A stretch of 64,000 nt of DNA from Xanthomonas fragariae (GTDB lineage: Bacteria > Pseudomonadota > Gammaproteobacteria > Xanthomonadales > Xanthomonadaceae). Of the stretch, positions 62,085 through 64,000 are shown piece after piece (the first letter of the stretch is position 1; each line of letters opens with the position of its first letter). The translations under genes were made by a program, and so were the position numbers. Under the pieces are notes generated by a model, which saw nothing but the letters and a program-made list of their open reading frames with translations, made no database searches and had not been told where the DNA came from. Location of the stretch: the NCBI RefSeq assembly GCF_017603965.1, contig NZ_CP071955.1, positions 2,170,001 to 2,234,000 of the forward strand. The letters run 5' to 3'.

Positions 62085-63212
62085 TCAATCAACCCGGCCA
62101 GAACATTCCAGCACCCGCCCGATGCCGCTGCGGTCGATCTCACTTGCCGCCTTCGCCACTGCCGCGCGATTGCTATTGGACTCGAAGCCGATGCGGAAGT
62201 GCAGCTCGCCAGCTGGCGTACGCGAGGAATGGATCGACGACAGATTGACCCCGTGCTGCTCGAACACATGCAGCAGCGCGCGTAGCGAACCGGGCTGATC
62301 TTCCGGCAGATACACGCTTAGCGCCAGCGGCTCGGTGAGATCGGCTAGCAGGTAACCAACACGCTCATAGGTGTAGTTGCCCGCGGTAAGCGACTCGCGT
62401 TGCAGCGCCTGCGCGTTGTCATCCAGGAACTGGCTGCGAAACTGCGCGCGCGCCGCGTCGTCGCCTTGTGCGACAAGTGCGCGCAGCTGCTGCAGTTGCA
62501 GCAGCAGCCGATCGAGCATCTCGCCGACATACGGGTTGCCGAACTGGATGTCTTCGTAGATCGACGGATTGAGCGAGAGGATACGCGCAATCATCGCAGT
62601 ATCCAGCTCGAACGATGCCGAGCGATACGGCATCAGCGCCCGCAGTTCGCCGAGCAGCGGCGCATAATCGCGCAAGGTGCCGGCCTGCACCAGATGGGTG
62701 GCATGCACCATCGCCTGCACCAAGGCCATGACGCGGTCGTGGTGCTCGGGCGTGGCGTACACGCATTCGGCTTGCAACGCGGCGCACAGCGTTTGTACCC
62801 ATTCTGACCAGCGCCGTAAGCGCGCTTCGCAAACCACCATCACCCGACCCTTCAAGGTCGGTGATTTGGGCGGTGAGGTCATCGGGTGCAAACCGACGAC
62901 CTCTGCCTGGGATGCCAGCATTGCAGCGACCGGTGCCTGTTTGATCGAGGTGACATCCATCCACAACTGCGATGCCGCACGTGGGCCAGCGAGTTCGACA
63001 TAGCGCTCGATCAACGTTGCGGTATGTCGAATCGGCGCAGAAAAAATCAGCACATCCGCACGCTGCGCCAGCGTGGCCTCGTCCATGCCACCGACATCGG
63101 CCGGATCAAAGCCGATCACTTCCAGCTGCATGCACGTGCGCAAAAACTGCGCAAGCCAGCGCCCGTAAGCGCCAGCGATGCCGACAATGCCGACCACCGG
63201 CTGCGCCATCAT
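62085..63212 (-). CDS. tyrA: Prephenate dehydrogenase with ACT domain
   Basis: Tyrosine biosynthesis, 375 residues. N-terminal nucleotide-binding VVGIVGIAGAYGRWLAQFLR, catalytic-region LHPMTSPPKSPTLKGRVMVV and HATHLVQAGTLRDYAPLL, then a C-terminal ACT domain (about 300-375: ALSVYLPEDQPGSLRALLHV, FEQHGVNLSSIHSSRTPAGE) for probable feedback control. The ATG at 63212 overlaps the pdxY stop by four bases. The second codon is also ATG. Confidence 0.93.
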   Translation of the reverse strand: MMAQPVVGIVGIAGAYGRWLAQFLRTCMQLEVIGFDPADVGGMDEATLAQRADVLIFSAPIRHTATLIERYVELAGPRAASQLWMDVTSIKQAPVAAMLASQAEVVGLHPMTSPPKSPTLKGRVMVVCEARLRRWSEWVQTLCAALQAECVYATPEHHDRVMALVQAMVHATHLVQAGTLRDYAPLLGELRALMPYRSASFELDTAMIARILSLNPSIYEDIQFGNPYVGEMLDRLLLQLQQLRALVAQGDDAARAQFRSQFLDDNAQALQRESLTAGNYTYERVGYLLADLTEPLALSVYLPEDQPGSLRALLHVFEQHGVNLSSIHSSRTPAGELHFRIGFESNSNRAAVAKAASEIDRSGIGRVLECSGRVD

Positions 63213-64000
63213 GCCAGGCGCTCGACTGCAAAATGTGGTGCACCTGCGAGCGCGGCCGGCGCAGCAGCCAGCACATCGAACTCCTCGAAACCGGCAGCCA
63301 ACGTTGCTTCCAATGCGCTATGCACGCCACTGAGCGCGTAACCCACCGCCTGATCGAACGGCATATCGCGCAGCAGGAAACCGATCAGCAGCGCCATCAA
63401 CACATCGCCGGTACCGGCGACATCCACCGGCAAATGCGGCGTGGCCCAGCGATACACCGCATCATTGCTGACCGCCAAGGTCACCAACTCCCCCGGCGCA
63501 CCGGCGACGCTGTGCGCGAGTACCCACTGCGGGGCGCGCGCCAGCAAAGCGCGTGCAGCGACGATGGCATCGTCCTGGTCCAGACTCGGCAATCCGGTCA
63601 ATCGCCCGAGCTCAAAAGCATTGGGCGTGACCAGCCAGGCATGCGGCAACAGTCGCTCGGCGAAGACGCGCTCCAGTCCGGGTTCGACATACGGGCCGGT
63701 GTGCGTATCGCCGATCACCGGATCCAGGCAATAACGTAGCTGCGGCGCCTGCGGCAAGGTCTGTTCGAGCCAATCGGCGAAGACTTCGCCATTGGCCAGA
63801 CTGCCGAAGTAGCCGGACACCAGCATGCGCGCACGCTGCGGCAGGCCGCGTTCGGTGACACCGAGCAACAGATCAGCCAACCAGTCGGCAGGCAGGACGC
63901 GGCCGCGCAAGGTCGCATAGAACGGCGCATTGCTCAGTAGCGTGGTCGGCACTTCCGCCACGCGTAGCCCGAACGCACGTAGCGGTGGCACGGCAGCGCT
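63209..64000 (-). CDS. pdxY: Pyridoxal kinase (5' end beyond window)
   Basis: Phosphorylates pyridoxal to pyridoxal 5'-phosphate. The visible 263 residues begin within the conserved PPLRAFGLRVAEVPTTLLSN (about 20 residues are missing at the N-terminus) and include LDPVIGDTHTGPYVEPGLER, TPNAFELGRLTG and the anion-hole motif VDVAGTGDVLMALLIGFLL with the catalytic Asp. It is the upstream partner of tyrA in a leftward pair. Confidence 0.93.
   Translation of the reverse strand, partial: SAAVPPLRAFGLRVAEVPTTLLSNAPFYATLRGRVLPADWLADLLLGVTERGLPQRARMLVSGYFGSLANGEVFADWLEQTLPQAPQLRYCLDPVIGDTHTGPYVEPGLERVFAERLLPHAWLVTPNAFELGRLTGLPSLDQDDAIVAARALLARAPQWVLAHSVAGAPGELVTLAVSNDAVYRWATPHLPVDVAGTGDVLMALLIGFLLRDMPFDQAVGYALSGVHSALEATLAAGFEEFDVLAAAPAALAGAPHFAVERLA

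Overview
The window looks like chromosomal DNA of a Xanthomonas species. The evidence is high G+C coding sequence, a metH gene split in two, a tandem pstS-pstS-pstCAB-phoU cluster, a YtrA-type GntR/ABC operon, and many short repeats, insertion-sequence scars and decayed genes. The amount of decay and the plant cell wall enzyme would suit a plant pathogen such as X. oryzae or a close relative. The species is an inference; no 16S or other marker is present.

Layout. 1-3743: the end of rnfB, nth, and leftward genes for carbonic anhydrase with a SulP carrier and a small exported protein. 3887-10336: the phosphate uptake operon, headed by a broken phosphate porin, then two PstS proteins, PstC, PstA, PstB and PhoU. 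10557-16620: RNase T, a decayed diguanylate cyclase cut off by a 145-bp repeat, rlmB, rnr, tRNA-Leu(CAG) and a decayed SGNH hydrolase. 16818-23148: acyl-CoA dehydrogenase, and an ArsR-methyltransferase regulator translationally coupled to split metH, with a 30-bp palindrome at its start codon. 23419-28123: a leftward sugar operon (LacI, sugar/H+ symporter, fructokinase, AGE epimerase). 28243-33187: leftward outer-membrane protein, DUF2058, slyX, ugd, FKBP isomerase and glutathione peroxidase genes. 33276-36029: a GntR/ABC operon with a palindromic operator. 36223-40406: lipoprotein, fumC, purB and a DUF3060 lipoprotein.

40394-45620 is an AT-richer island bounded by two inverted, internally deleted copies of one IS5-family element. 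It holds a secreted pectate lyase, a trypsin-like protein whose catalytic His position reads Arg, one copy of the 145-bp repeat, an intact-looking IS30-family element and gene scraps. The core genome resumes with the ribosomal oxygenase RoxA/YcfD, a GNAT protein, the 2-oxoglutarate dehydrogenase operon sucA-sucB-lpd, a LOG protein and an intact ABC exporter. 57194-61006 is a complete but dead ABC/HlyD/TolC export cluster, with nonsense codons, frameshifts and one inverted fragment. The window ends with tyrA and pdxY, read leftward; pdxY runs off the end.

No CRISPR array, prophage or replication origin was seen. The clearest unexplained items are the 145-bp terminal-inverted-repeat element (three copies), the His-to-Arg protease homologue beside the pectate lyase in the composite island, the repeat carried in frame inside metH, and the palindrome controlling the ArsR-methyltransferase/metH unit.
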